From positions 1,550,001 through 1,614,000 of the forward strand of contig OZ234503.1 of NCBI GenBank assembly GCA_965153455.1: a stretch of DNA of 64,000 nt, given 5' to 3'. This DNA is from Sphagnum compactum (Eukaryota; Bryophyta; Sphagnopsida; Sphagnales). Below are positions 1-10,940 of this stretch, in pieces; the stretch's first letter is position 1; every line of letters starts with the position of its first letter. The notes beneath the pieces are model-generated. The model had not been told where the DNA came from, did no database searches, and saw nothing but the letters and a program-made list of their open reading frames with translations. Made by a program: the position numbers and the translations under genes.

Positions 1-2
1 CT

Positions 3-3000
3 ACAATCTACTGCATCCAAGCGCTCTGTGCCTATGAAACAAATCCATCTGGCCAAGACTACATTGAGAAGATTGTTGCAGCTCTGAAGTTGTGGAAACA
101 GTCTCTGGAAGCTCAAAAGAAGTGGAGTCTGTTGCGTACTGAAGATAATGCCATGTCAGATTGTCAGGAAGCAGGCAATGGAGCAGCTTCTGTGGGTCTC
201 CTAATGAACATCTTTGACTTGCTCTCTTTGAAGGGGTTTTCACCTCTTCAATGTGAAATTCAGGGCCTAATTCTTGAAATGACATCAGTCAGCCAAGTTC
301 ACTGTAGTCATGAGGAACTATGTGCAGCGTTATGGGCAAATTGTCGTCTTGGCCATGTGCTGTGCCCAGTTCCTTTTCCTGCAGGTTTCTTCAGCTTAGT
401 TAGCCAAAAGCTGGAAGTGGCGGGTGACTCATTGATGTTCTGGCAGAACTCTGCATTGCATTGTCAAGGCTCTTTGCTAGATGCCCGCCAAAAGCTGATT
501 TCTCAAGACTTTTTGGACGAGTCTTGCACCTATGATGGCAATTGCACAGAGGGTGTTTCTGGGAGTTCTGAATTTCTGGAGAATATTGCCTTGTCACAAA
601 TTTCCACTGGCCGCAGAAACACACATGAAGCCCTTGGTTTGGCTGGTTTGTTCTGTCTGCTGGCAGACCATGAGTATGGAAAAGGAGACATCAGAGAAGC
701 AATGAAGTATGCAAAGAAAGGATTAAGTCTGCGGTTGAGAACATTTACTCATGCTTTTGTAATGGTGGACAAGGGAATGTCTTGTCTGAATACTGAGGAC
801 TCTCAGTCAAGTCCTCAATCTGATCGAGCAGAAAAGAACAAAGTTGGAAGACTGGAGGCCCTGGGATCTGCTGCAATCACGAATTGGCCCAGATTCACAT
901 CATCTGCAAAGCCAGTAAAGTTTGGTCCAAGCCAATGGCGCATCTTGGGTGACTACATTGAGAGCCTGATGCAGGTTGGTGTGATACATGAGAGGATGGG
1001 AGCTGTTGATGATGCAGAGCGTAGCTTTCGAGAGGGTCAACGCCTGTCATTGGCTCACAACATGCTTCTAGCACAGGCAGCTTTCAGCTCTTGCTTGGGT
1101 GAGGTCCATCGAAAGCGACACTTGTGGGAGCTAGCAGAGAGTGAATTATGTTTGGCCAGAAAGATTTACGATGAACTAGACTCTGGACTGGTATGTGGCC
1201 ACTGTAACCTTGCTGGCCAAGCTCTTCTGGCTCTCCGATTTGGTGACCTTGCACGGCGACGGAGTGATGGTAACCCAATAGCAAGTCAGAACCTAGAATC
1301 TGATCTAGATTGCTTTGCAGAACCCTCACTCATGACATGGAATGATGCTAAGTCCTGTTATAAAACCTCAAGAGACATTCTGGGTGTATTGCTATCCATG
1401 TCTAGTGTGAAATGCCCTTGTACCAAAAGCCTTTTGGTTGCCACAACAGAAGCTTTGCCTTGCAATCTTCTGAGAATCTATCCACAGATCCCTGCTGCAT
1501 CATCTATAGCCTCTACAGCCTCAGGAGATAATGTCTTGGCAGAAAGCATTTGTTCTGGACAAGTTGGGTCAAGGCTGCAGGATACAGTTGAGAAAGGCAG
1601 AGCTTGGAGGTCTGTCCAGTCAAGCAGCTCAAAAGGACATGTATGTGAGGAGCAAGACATACGATTGGTCCAAAGTGATGTGTTGCCACATGCTGCAGCA
1701 GAGCCAGCCAGGAGAAGAGGTCTTCGCCCTAAGAAAACTCAAGGTAACACAGAGAACCCTACTGATGAGAAGCAGCCAACTAGAAGACGGAAACCCAAAA
1801 CTCAGAGACCTGCAACAGGTGGCATGACTGATTCTGCTAAGATCCAGGCAAATGCAGATGACGAGGCACTCATTGGTGTGAAAGGTACCAGGAGGAGGAT
1901 GTTCCTTGACACTGTGAACAAAATGGGCAATCTAGCTATTGAAGAAAGAGCTCTGGAGCAGAAGCTAAATTTGGTTGAACCTGAAAGAAAATCCAGGGAT
2001 ATTTGTGACTTCAACAGACAAAAGCATCCTCAGAATGTTCCTTCTCAGGAAGACAATTTACTATGCAATCACAGACTGCAGGCACCTTCCTCCATGCAGA
2101 GTTGGACAGAGTATGTATGGGTAAAACACTCCCACCAACTCCTGGCTCGGTTGATCATCCAGACAGGAAAGTTGGAGCAAGGTTTTGGGAGCACCGAGAA
2201 AGCGGCTGAAATGTACCTGCAGGCCAAGTGTGTTCTGGGCATAAGCTTGGAACCTCTATCTGCCACTACTTCTTGTAGCGATCTGCCTCAAGATTTTTTC
2301 AGCAGCATCCAGGCCAGAAAAAGTCCATATCCGTTGGAGGAGGCAGCGCTTTTGTACCATATGAGCCTTTTGTATTTGCAGAGAATGCAGCATAGTAGAA
2401 GCCAAGGCTGTGATGTAGGCAATTTTCTCCCACTTGCATGGCTCTATCAAGCATTCCAATTGTGCTCCCAAATCCCACCACTCCTTCGCAAGGTTGCGAG
2501 ACTGCTGTCACTCCTCCATGTGCCTATTGTAAGAGGCAATTTTGGCCTTTGCAGGCACGACAACATGTCCAGATTGAAGGAGCAGGCTGCATTCTTCCAT
2601 CAGGTATCAGTGGGGGCTGGAGTTCAGCAGCAGCATCTTGCTGTGTTGGATACCAGACTGGCTGGTCTGCTCTCGGAAACAGACAAGGCACTGCATTACG
2701 GGAGTTTGAAATGCTGTCTACAACAGATGCAGCAGGCTCTGAGTGTGCCACATTTGACCATTGACACAATGCAGACTGCTGTTAGGGACATGATGAAGGG
2801 CATTCCTTGTTCGACCCTTTGCTGCATCAGCATGGTGGATAGTGAACATGGCTTCTTGTTGGACAAGGAACAAAATGATGATGCAGTTGACTCTGTTGTT
2901 GGCCCAGCATGGCTCCTGCTCACACGATTGAGTAACAGCTCTGGACCCCTGACTGTTGTGTTGCCTGTGACCTCCATTGTGGAAGACACAAGCTCAAATG

Positions 3001-4838
3001 ATGGAGGTGGTAGTCAAGAAGGTCAAACTTCTTGTCCTTATGATCTGGACATTTCTGATGCAAAACCAGACCAGATGCAGTTGCAAGTAGGTGGCTCAAA
3101 AACATCAAATCTGATGTGTCTGCAGAGATTGGTTTCTGGGTTCCAGTCCATTCTGGAAGAAAGTAGGCAATCGACTTCAGGACTGCTGCCACTTACTGCA
3201 ATCGAGAATAAAAGCCAGTGGTGGCAATGGCGAATACAACTCGATGCCCGCCTTGAATCCCTTCTTAGGACAATGGAGGATACGTGGTTGGGGCCTTGGA
3301 AGTGTTTGTTCCTAGGTGAGCCTGATGCAACAGCCATCCTCAAAGAATTTCAATCCAATGCCCTGGAGCTTTGCAGTTTGCTGAGGTCCACATCACGAGC
3401 AAGGCAAGAAGATGGAGTTGAAGTGCCAGTTGATGAAAATCAGGTGCAATTACTATTGCAGGGGGTGGGGACTATCAAAGAGAAGGAGCTTGAGTTAGGT
3501 ATTGCTTCAATACTGGGGTGGTCACCAGCTCTCTTCATCAGTTCTTCTCATCTAACTGATGATTCACAATGTACACATGAGAGTTCACAAGTGCAGAGAC
3601 AGTTGATTTCAGAGGTTGTCAAAGCTTTCAATGTGGCCTACAGGAATTCTATTAGAGGCCATAGAGCTGTACCTGAACAACTGGGAGTGGGCAGTGACAC
3701 CAATGTTGGGGGAAGAAGGAATGCCAGGAAGTGTCGAGAAACATCTGCCAAGGAGGCTGTGGTTGTGGAAAGGCCTTCAGCTCCAAGGGGCTTGAGCAAA
3801 GTGGGAGACACAGACAGGTGTGAATTTGAACGACAAGCTATGACACTCATTCTAGATGCAGGCTTACAGAGTCTACCATGGGAAAGTCTTCCAGTGCTGC
3901 GTGGGCATACAACCTATCGCATGCCATCATTGGGCAGCACTTGTGCTCTCACTATTCACCAACAGTATGTTGCTGCAGCTGCTATGTTCAATCCCCAGAT
4001 ATGTCATGGTGCCCAGGTTGGTAACACACATGCAGATCCACTAGCAGGATGTCCTGATCAAGTGACTATGCAGCGAGTGGCCACCATTGACCTCTCAAGC
4101 ACATACTACCTTCTAAACCCTAGTGGAGACCTTGAGAAGACACAATGTGCTTTTGAGGACTGGTTCAAGCAGCAGCAGGGTTGGGAGGGTAAAGCTGGCC
4201 AAGTGCCGACAGTGGAGGAGTACATGAAAGCCCTTCAGAAGCATGACCTATTTGTTTATCTTGGACATGGTAGTGGGGATCAGTATCTGCCAGAGAGGTA
4301 TATACGAACTTTGGACCGCTGTGCTGCTGCTTTGCTAATGGGCTGCAGTAGTGGGCGTCTCTCTCCACGAGGTGACTATGAACCAGCTGGTGTCCCTCTC
4401 TCCTATCTCATAGCTTCTTGCCCTGCAGCCATAGCTAATCTTTGGGATGTCACTGATGGTGACATTGACCGCTTCAGCAGATTCCTACTTCACAAGTGGC
4501 TGAACATTGATCAGCCCCCTTTACCTCCTCTTGTGAATGACAGTCTCATGAAAGCAGTTCCAACACGATTGAACAGTAAGAGTTCTGAAGCTGCTTTGCG
4601 AGAGATGCTACAAGAGCAGTTTACAGCAAAGTCTGGAGAACTCCCCCACGCAAGAAGGAACACCAAGGCCACTGAGAGGAAGCTAGAGTTTGGAATACAA
4701 CAAGCTGAAGAAACAAGGCCCAGAATGGTTATGTGTACAGCTGTTGGAGAGGCAAGAAATTCTTGCCGTCTGCCTTACTTGATTGGTGCATCACCAGTTT
4801 ACTATGGTGTTCCCACAAGCATACAGAAGAGTGTGTGA
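3..4838 (+). CDS. ESP: Separase (C-terminal part), 5'-truncated by window edge
   Basis: Caspase-like cysteine protease (peptidase family C50) that cleaves cohesin at anaphase to release sister chromatids. The frame is open from base 3 to the TGA at 4836-4838, giving 1611 residues. There is no in-frame start near the left edge, so the N-terminus lies outside the window; Arabidopsis separase is about 2,200 residues. The catalytic dyad is visible: His in YLGHGSGDQY (codon 4266-4268) and Cys in LLMGCSSGRLSP (codon 4344-4346), followed by the family-typical ANLWDVTDGDIDRF. Upstream is a long helical, repeat-like region and a basic stretch near residues 568-605 with RRRGLRPKK and TRRRKPKTQR, a likely nuclear signal. 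All visible coding sequence is one exon of more than 4.8 kb, unusual for a gene that is intron-rich in Arabidopsis. Identity is certain; only the missing N-terminus is unresolved. Confidence 0.97.
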   Translation, partial: TIYCIQALCAYETNPSGQDYIEKIVAALKLWKQSLEAQKKWSLLRTEDNAMSDCQEAGNGAASVGLLMNIFDLLSLKGFSPLQCEIQGLILEMTSVSQVHCSHEELCAALWANCRLGHVLCPVPFPAGFFSLVSQKLEVAGDSLMFWQNSALHCQGSLLDARQKLISQDFLDESCTYDGNCTEGVSGSSEFLENIALSQISTGRRNTHEALGLAGLFCLLADHEYGKGDIREAMKYAKKGLSLRLRTFTHAFVMVDKGMSCLNTEDSQSSPQSDRAEKNKVGRLEALGSAAITNWPRFTSSAKPVKFGPSQWRILGDYIESLMQVGVIHERMGAVDDAERSFREGQRLSLAHNMLLAQAAFSSCLGEVHRKRHLWELAESELCLARKIYDELDSGLVCGHCNLAGQALLALRFGDLARRRSDGNPIASQNLESDLDCFAEPSLMTWNDAKSCYKTSRDILGVLLSMSSVKCPCTKSLLVATTEALPCNLLRIYPQIPAASSIASTASGDNVLAESICSGQVGSRLQDTVEKGRAWRSVQSSSSKGHVCEEQDIRLVQSDVLPHAAAEPARRRGLRPKKTQGNTENPTDEKQPTRRRKPKTQRPATGGMTDSAKIQANADDEALIGVKGTRRRMFLDTVNKMGNLAIEERALEQKLNLVEPERKSRDICDFNRQKHPQNVPSQEDNLLCNHRLQAPSSMQSWTEYVWVKHSHQLLARLIIQTGKLEQGFGSTEKAAEMYLQAKCVLGISLEPLSATTSCSDLPQDFFSSIQARKSPYPLEEAALLYHMSLLYLQRMQHSRSQGCDVGNFLPLAWLYQAFQLCSQIPPLLRKVARLLSLLHVPIVRGNFGLCRHDNMSRLKEQAAFFHQVSVGAGVQQQHLAVLDTRLAGLLSETDKALHYGSLKCCLQQMQQALSVPHLTIDTMQTAVRDMMKGIPCSTLCCISMVDSEHGFLLDKEQNDDAVDSVVGPAWLLLTRLSNSSGPLTVVLPVTSIVEDTSSNDGGGSQEGQTSCPYDLDISDAKPDQMQLQVGGSKTSNLMCLQRLVSGFQSILEESRQSTSGLLPLTAIENKSQWWQWRIQLDARLESLLRTMEDTWLGPWKCLFLGEPDATAILKEFQSNALELCSLLRSTSRARQEDGVEVPVDENQVQLLLQGVGTIKEKELELGIASILGWSPALFISSSHLTDDSQCTHESSQVQRQLISEVVKAFNVAYRNSIRGHRAVPEQLGVGSDTNVGGRRNARKCRETSAKEAVVVERPSAPRGLSKVGDTDRCEFERQAMTLILDAGLQSLPWESLPVLRGHTTYRMPSLGSTCALTIHQQYVAAAAMFNPQICHGAQVGNTHADPLAGCPDQVTMQRVATIDLSSTYYLLNPSGDLEKTQCAFEDWFKQQQGWEGKAGQVPTVEEYMKALQKHDLFVYLGHGSGDQYLPERYIRTLDRCAAALLMGCSSGRLSPRGDYEPAGVPLSYLIASCPAAIANLWDVTDGDIDRFSRFLLHKWLNIDQPPLPPLVNDSLMKAVPTRLNSKSSEAALREMLQEQFTAKSGELPHARRNTKATERKLEFGIQQAEETRPRMVMCTAVGEARNSCRLPYLIGASPVYYGVPTSIQKSV

Positions 4839-5399
4839 GTAGGCAAACTGAAGATGAGATTCCTGTGGTAAGCATAGAACAGTAGTTGAAGTGTTAGATT
4901 TTTACGGCCATTTTTTGAGGACAGCAACACCTGTATTAGGGAGTGGGGGAACAACCTCATCAATCTCTGTTGCTCCAAATAATTGGATTTCCTCAGTTCA
5001 ACACAGCTATGATACAGTTCTCTTTTGCACTGTGTAGAATATAATTTCACGCTGTCACCACCCTGGTGCTGGATTCTTCTTGAGCCATGATTCTGTTGAA
5101 AATTGATTGCAACAGAACAGAGGCTGCTATTTGATACGAATTCACATCCCAGCCCAAATTATTTAGCTATCTGTGCACATTTGTTACACGAGTTACAGAA
5201 ACTGTTCTTTTAGGTCAAGTGAATGCAACCTTAATCCAAGTGATGCAAGTTTTGACCGATGCTTGAAGATTCTTCAGCAGTGGGTAATTGTGTTTGATGT
5301 TCAATTTTTCTTGCATGCAAAGTACTATGAACAGTTTTCTTCCTATGGGCTAAAATTCTCCTTGATGAATACTAAAGGAGCATAAACACTTCATTCATA
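4839..5399 (+). other. 3' flank of separase, no gene seen
   Basis: Follows the separase stop. Base composition is closer to the gene than to the AT-rich DNA beyond, so part is probably 3' UTR. I see no clear polyadenylation signal, no long open frame and no repeat. Confidence 0.4.
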
Positions 5400-6480
5400 T
5401 GGGTTTTCATTACAGGAAGTCCATTTATGTGATCCATCCATCCATCCATCCATCCATCTATCCATCCATGGACCTTCATTTCACAAGTTGGTCACAAACA
5501 TCTATGGAAATTCATTTGACATTCTCATACATATGCCCTTTTTTTCATTTGACATGTCCACATTCATCCATAGATGTTTATGTGACATTTCATCCATGTG
5601 AATCCATTAGATCAGATAACCATGATCTTTGTTTCATAGGTTTATAAGAACTCTTTTCTTGATTTTTTCCACCAATTTTCATCGGTTGACCTTAATTTCA
5701 TTTGTTGGGTCAAAAATCATCCATCAAAAGCTAATTGCACATGATTCCACACCATTCATCCATTGACCTCTAGTCATCCCAGGATGTCACATTCATTCAT
5801 CAAAATTTATTGCATCTAGTTGGGTTAGGTTATTCCATTTGGATTAGTAATTGATATCCACCATATTTAGCCGACAACTTTATTTTTATTTTTATTTTCT
5901 GATGGGGTCACATTCATCTATCAAAATTCATGGTTGGATCCATCTTATACATCAACAACATCATCCATCAACATTTAGTTCATCTAGTTTGGTTGCATTC
6001 ATCCATCAATCATATGACTTTAATCCATTCAAGCTCATTGCATTTCACATTCACCCATCAAATTTTCAAATCTTAAGTTAGGATTCGTTTGATCCATTGG
6101 ATTAGAGATTGTCTTTTCAAAGTCCATTTTCATATAGTGGGCCCCAAAAATAGGTCAAAGTAGACTAGTGCCATGCATTGAAGGTTATCCTTACTTTGGA
6201 TGACATTCATCAATTCCAAAATAAAAAATTTGTACAAAAAATGTACAAAAAATATGAACATATCATATATAGAGGGATGCACATATTCATAATTGATTGG
6301 TTCTCGCTCACAATGGATGGACAATTGACATCTATCCATCATGGATGAATGTAATTAAATGCATTCATGAATGGATATCATCATTGTGTAAAAATGAAAA
6401 GCATTCATCCATACATGAATGACATACATCAATCATGGGTGGATGGATGTATCCATCAAAAGGGATGCCAAGAAAATGAA
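5400..6480. repeat. Degenerate CATTCATCCATC-rich simple-sequence region
   Basis: The motif CATCCATC and variants (CATTCATCC, TCCATCAA) recur on both strands over about 1.1 kb. The purest run, (CATC)n, lies near 5436-5468. Between the runs the sequence is diverged and AT-rich. Short open frames here (for example 5399-5647) are made of this repeat and are not credible genes. Confidence 0.7.
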
Positions 6481-8205
6481 TGCACATGAACATGAAAAAT
6501 TAAATTCATGGAAAATGATACAAAAAATCCAAGCTATAGGAAAAAAGAAAATTATTATTTTTTCCAACAATGTGAATCACTTGTTAATGTGCATTTTCTT
6601 TGAACTATTCTCCAACCGATAAACAATGTGCATGACAAAAGACTCCATATTATTAACTAAATCCTCTAGGAAGCCTATTTGACACCCTTATCAAATTGTT
6701 ATCATTTTTGTTGTTCATTTTTTTAAAAAGTTTAGAAATGTTAGATGATTTAAGTTTTCATTAATTGTAAAGAGAATAAAGTTAAACAAGGAAATATATT
6801 TTATTGATTAAAAATGTATTAAAAATGAAAAAAACATTTACCCATTCTAAGGAAAGGGTTATTAAAATGGGCAAAATAAAATGTCCACTCACAAGTCATG
6901 CATGCATGGAGGTGATATTAAAAGATTATTAAATACCACTTCTCATTGCATATTAATGAATTTGATGTTTAGAATGACTTTATCACATCTAATTAATTTC
7001 TTAAACATAAGATTGATAAAAATAATGTAAACTTGTTAACTTTGATGGATATTTCATTTTCAATGTTGAGTTGAATATGTTTATAATTTTGATTAAAAGG
7101 TCTCCACTAAAATATTATAAAATATTTAAATTTTAATGATTATATATATGATTTAATCAATAGAATATGATTAATGTAAATTTATTATACTATTTAAAAA
7201 TATTATTAAAGTGAAAATATTAAAATATTAATTAAATATATCTATACTTTAATTTATAAATTATAATAATAATGGAATTTCATATTAATTTATTGTAATC
7301 TTGATTTCAATACAGACTAAAACTGTAAAATGAAATTTGTTATATTAAATTTAGTGTTAGCACTTGTTGGAATTATGAACATTATGAAAATTAATCAATA
7401 TCAAATCCATTAAAAAATCTATGGATATAAAGTGTGGTTTAATAATTTAAAATACACCAAGTCCGATGTTCTTTTGTGTGAAATTTTGTATTATTGCAAA
7501 AATAATTTTAAAAAGGAATATTCTATCACACTTGATTCCTTGTTTTTTGCAAAAAAAAAAAAAAAGTCGTCAAAGGAGTAGCTATTTTTGGGTTAGTGTA
7601 GATATATTTCTATTCTTGGTTACTTTAGATAAGCAAATTATAAAAAGGGGTGTTTTTTTTCCAACAAGTTTTAGGAAGAGGTTGCCATTTATTGCTAAAT
7701 TGCTGGGGATGTCTCTTACAACACTACAACAAAAAAAATAAAAAATGAAAGAAAAATAAAATTCACCAAGATAATGTTCCTTTCTATGAAATAAAATGTT
7801 GAAATTTAGGACACTGAGGACAATTTGTAATCATAATATAATTGTCGAGAACTTTAACTATAGTTTAAATATTTATTTTTGAAAACATAAATAATGTATT
7901 ATTTAATACATCATTAAACCTAAAAGTTTAGTTGTGAAATGAAAATATAAAACACAAATGCACTTTCAAGAGTGTGAATCATGAATAAATTTGGTGACCT
8001 CTGGAATTTTTTTCAAAATAAAAATTTAAAAATATATTTCTAGGAGGGAAAAAAAAAAAACACTTGTTCACTACCCACAATTAAATTGCAACAATTAAAT
8101 TGAATATTTATGTATTGTGTTCCTCCCTAAGCAACATGTATCAAAAGGAAACTACATGTACCAAGTCAAGAAAGCTTCAGAATCCAGTGCTGTGTTACCA
8201 GTGTT
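6480..8205. other. AT-rich spacer, nothing recognised
   Basis: Very AT-rich DNA with poly-A/T runs (A-run near 7551-7565). No credible coding frame, RNA gene or clear tandem repeat was found on either strand. Confidence 0.5.
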
Positions 8206-8350
8206 TGTTTTTAGGAAATTTTGTTTGTAGCCAAAAATGGAAATCACCCCTAGAAATATTTAGCCAAATCTGGCTATAGCCAGAAATAAAGTAAAAATAT
8301 TTAATCATCCTTCTATATATTTTTGGCTGAAACCAAGTGTATGAATCTGG
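8206..8350 (+). repeat. Dispersed MITE-like repeat, copy 1 (upstream of MED20)
   Basis: Shares ordered segments with 47457-47640 and 54628-54760: a TTTAGGAAATTTTGTTTG-like start, then CCCTAGAAATATTTAGCC, AAATCTGGCTATA, a TTTAATCATCCTTC block, and ATCTGGC near the end. No protein is encoded. It ends about 100 bp before the telomere-motif cluster upstream of MED20, so it lies in the presumed promoter. Confidence 0.6.
8314..8321 (+). promoter_or_regulatory. Possible TATA box for MED20
   Basis: TATATATT inside the dispersed repeat copy, about 770 bp upstream of the MED20 start codon. It would place transcription start near 8345-8355, just before a CT-rich stretch and the telomere-motif cluster. 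This is position and motif only; AT-rich DNA gives many chance matches. Confidence 0.25.
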
Positions 8351-8445
8351 CGATTATTATTATTCTCTCCCTCTCTTCTGGCGACTGAAAACCTTCAAAA
8401 TCACTTCTGTCTGTCTGTTGCATTATTCAAGCACCTCTGTCTCTT

Positions 8446-8466
8446 CCCTAAACCCTAAACCCTAAG
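8446..8466 (+). promoter_or_regulatory. Triple telobox (CCCTAAA x3) upstream of MED20
   Basis: Three adjacent copies of the plant telomere unit, the last ending in G, lie in the presumed promoter or 5' UTR of MED20. Teloboxes near transcription starts of housekeeping genes are bound by Telobox/TRB-type proteins in Arabidopsis. Activity here is inferred. Confidence 0.5.
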
Positions 8467-9082
8467 AACCTTGCACAGACTCCATGATTCTCTTCTCTTT
8501 CTTGAGCTGCTTCTCAGGGAAGTAGGGATTTGTAACCCTAGTTTTGCACTTGTGCAAGGGAGTGTTGGAGAGTTGTAATGTCAAAGAAACTGTGCTACAT
8601 TATCATCATCAATCATCATCATCAGCAGCAGCAGCAGCATCAACATCTTGAGCTGGAAAGATTTCTTGTTAGGTTATTTTGACGCTCAAGCTTGCAAGAC
8701 ATTATGGGTGGGATTTTTGATTGTGGAATCACATTCTGTCCTGTGTTTTCAATGCTGAGATTGTGCTGGAAACTTGATGATTCCCTTCCCTTAAGTGTTG
8801 TTGATGCATCTGGGGGGGGCGCGGGGTTGGAAAGGGGAATTTTGCTTTCTCTGTTTGTCCCATGATCTTTCTTCACATATTGTGTTGTTGTTTGTGTTTT
8901 TTCCTTCATGAAGTACTGTGGGTAAAGCCACTGATCCAATCAATCCCTGTAAATCTGTGGAGCATGATCTCTGTGCGTGTGTGCAGGGAAATTGATTGCG
9001 GAGAAATTTGTTTGTTGGTCTCACTGAATTGCCTGCAATCCGGGAAGCATTTCCACCTACCTGCAAAAGTGATCCAAATAAG

Positions 9083-10940
9083 ATGCCTGTCAAGTGGTAT
9101 GTAATGTACCCCATCTCTCTCTCTGTCTCTCCCTCTCACAAACTGTCTTGCTCTTTCTGCCGGCAGAACCCTAAACCCTGAACCCTTACTTGCTGTTTCT
9201 CCCACAAATTACACTCACTGCCTTGCTCTGTGAAACGGGGAGTAGAGAAAGATTGGTTTTTGCATTCAGTACTGGTAAGTGAATGCCATTGTGTCTGTAA
9301 AACATCTGTGGACTCGCTTCCTCACTGATGGTGCTTGGTGGTGGTTTAGGGTTTAGGGTTTCTTGCTGTTGTCAAAGTCTTGAAATCAAGAGCTTTGATA
9401 CCAGCTTATGCAAAGTTGGCTCCTTCGACTTTCACCCCCATTTATTCTCTGTCAGATTGTGCTTGACATCATCCAGTTCTTCTTTTTGCACATGATTTTG
9501 TTGCAAGGTGTTTTCATGCCTCTTTGGATAAGCCTGTGCATACACAAGATAGGCAGCCTTTCCTCCCATGTGAGATTGATTGTAAACATGATAATGCTTC
9601 CACCTCCTCTTTCATTTGCTGTGCAATATGAGTGACAGGACACAGAAGGAGTGGGGTTTTATGTTCTGACGTTATATTTTAGGCAGGCTTTTCCACTGGC
9701 AACCAAATGTAGGATCGCAAGTGAGTAGCCAAACTTTGAATGATGTCTTCAAGCGCATTGACAGCCTCCATGCCACCAAATCCACACGATGGCAGATCAC
9801 TGCATCACAATACCGCCCAAATGTACGAGGTAATATTTCTTGAGCAGCACATTTTAGCAGCATCCCAAACTATTGTCTGTAGATTCTTCTTCAGGTGATG
9901 GTTAACCATGAGGTGCAGAAGAATCTTAGCTTGTTTTTGTTTCATTGTTGCTACTCTATGAATCCTTGATAGCAACAGATGATGGTTGCAATCTTAACAC
10001 ATTTTGGTATAATTTGCGGGGGATGTTTTTCTTTCTTTCCAACTGTAAGACCAAGCACTTCCTGTAGACTGTGCACGGGAGCTGCTTGGGGTGACCTTCA
10101 CAGAAGCACCAGATAAAATCTTTTTCATACTCCGGCAAGAGCACATGGTGGTGGAGGCAGATGCTACCATGCAAGCAATCATGGAGAGATTGCAGGTGTA
10201 TCGCAATCGCCTCACCGTCCTCTTTGAGGTTGATCATGACCCTAAACCCTAAACCCTCCTCCCTCCCCCCCACATGCACTTGCCTTTGTTTCTCTTATAA
10301 TTTCATTCCTCTAGTCAGTTTTGTATGTTGCGAAATTACAAGAGGTGATGATCAAGAGCCAACATGTTTCAAGGCAGATCTGTTTCAATTTCTTGCAGGG
10401 CTTCCAGTATGAACTTGGTGACTTTCGTGTAAAAGCAGGCAGAGCAGTACTAGCGCCTGTTGAAAATCTGCGAGGTATCATCATGGAGGTACTCTTCCTC
10501 CTCCACATTTTAGTACTGGTGGTTTGCCTGGATTTTGGGCGGATCATAGTAATATATTTATCTACAACCCACTGTCAGGAGCTGATGAAGTCAGTGGGTA
10601 GTCATGGCAGCACCCATCACTGCTGCTGCTACTCATGATGAAGGTGATGAGGTATATTTGGAATCTGTTCCATATGGTGCATCAACTTTCCACAAGTGGA
10701 ATTTGACCTTTTTGTTTCTATGTTCAGGTGGAGTACATGCCAGTGTCATCACTAGAACAATCGCGTGCAGCGGTTCTTGAGTTTATGGAGTTGTGGCAGG
10801 AAGGTGTGATATTAGGCCAGTTTGTGCCCTTGGAACTGAATTTTACAGATTTCTCACTTTCTGATCACTACTCCTGGCAGCACACAGCGCTGCAGTATGT
10901 TTCCCTCATGGCCTTTTTCCTTTCACAACAACGAACTTGA
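9083..10940 (+). CDS. MED20: Mediator of RNA polymerase II transcription subunit 20
   Basis: Head-module subunit of the Mediator complex, which couples transcription factors to RNA polymerase II in the nucleus. I join five exons: 9083-9096, 9687-9829, 10050-10228, 10399-10488 and 10728-10940, all with GT-AG introns and matching phase, giving 212 residues, close to the plant family length. The product starts MPVKWLFHWQPN, matching the conserved MED20 start, and later carries FQYELGDFRVKAG, LRGIIMEVEYMP, SSLEQSR and LSDHYSWQHTALQY, all in family order. The first exon codes under five residues (MPVKW, with the Trp codon split), so an ORF-based search would miss it. Introns are 590, 220, 170 and 239 bp. 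The 5' UTR may contain a further intron. Telomere-motif runs lie in the first and third introns. No neighbour suggests a functional link. Confidence 0.95.
9167..9186 (+). repeat. Telomere-motif run in MED20 intron 1
   Basis: AACCCTAAACCCTGAACCC, degenerate copies of the plant telomere unit within the first intron, about 80 bp after the donor site. Confidence 0.6.
9345..9361 (+). repeat. Inverted telomere-motif run in MED20 intron 1
   Basis: TTTAGGGTTTAGGGTTT, the opposite orientation to the run 160 bp upstream in the same intron. Confidence 0.6.
10240..10257 (+). repeat. Telomere-motif run in MED20 intron 3
   Basis: CCCTAAACCCTAAACCCT starting 12 bases after the donor site of the third intron, followed by a C-rich pyrimidine tract. 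Confidence 0.6.
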
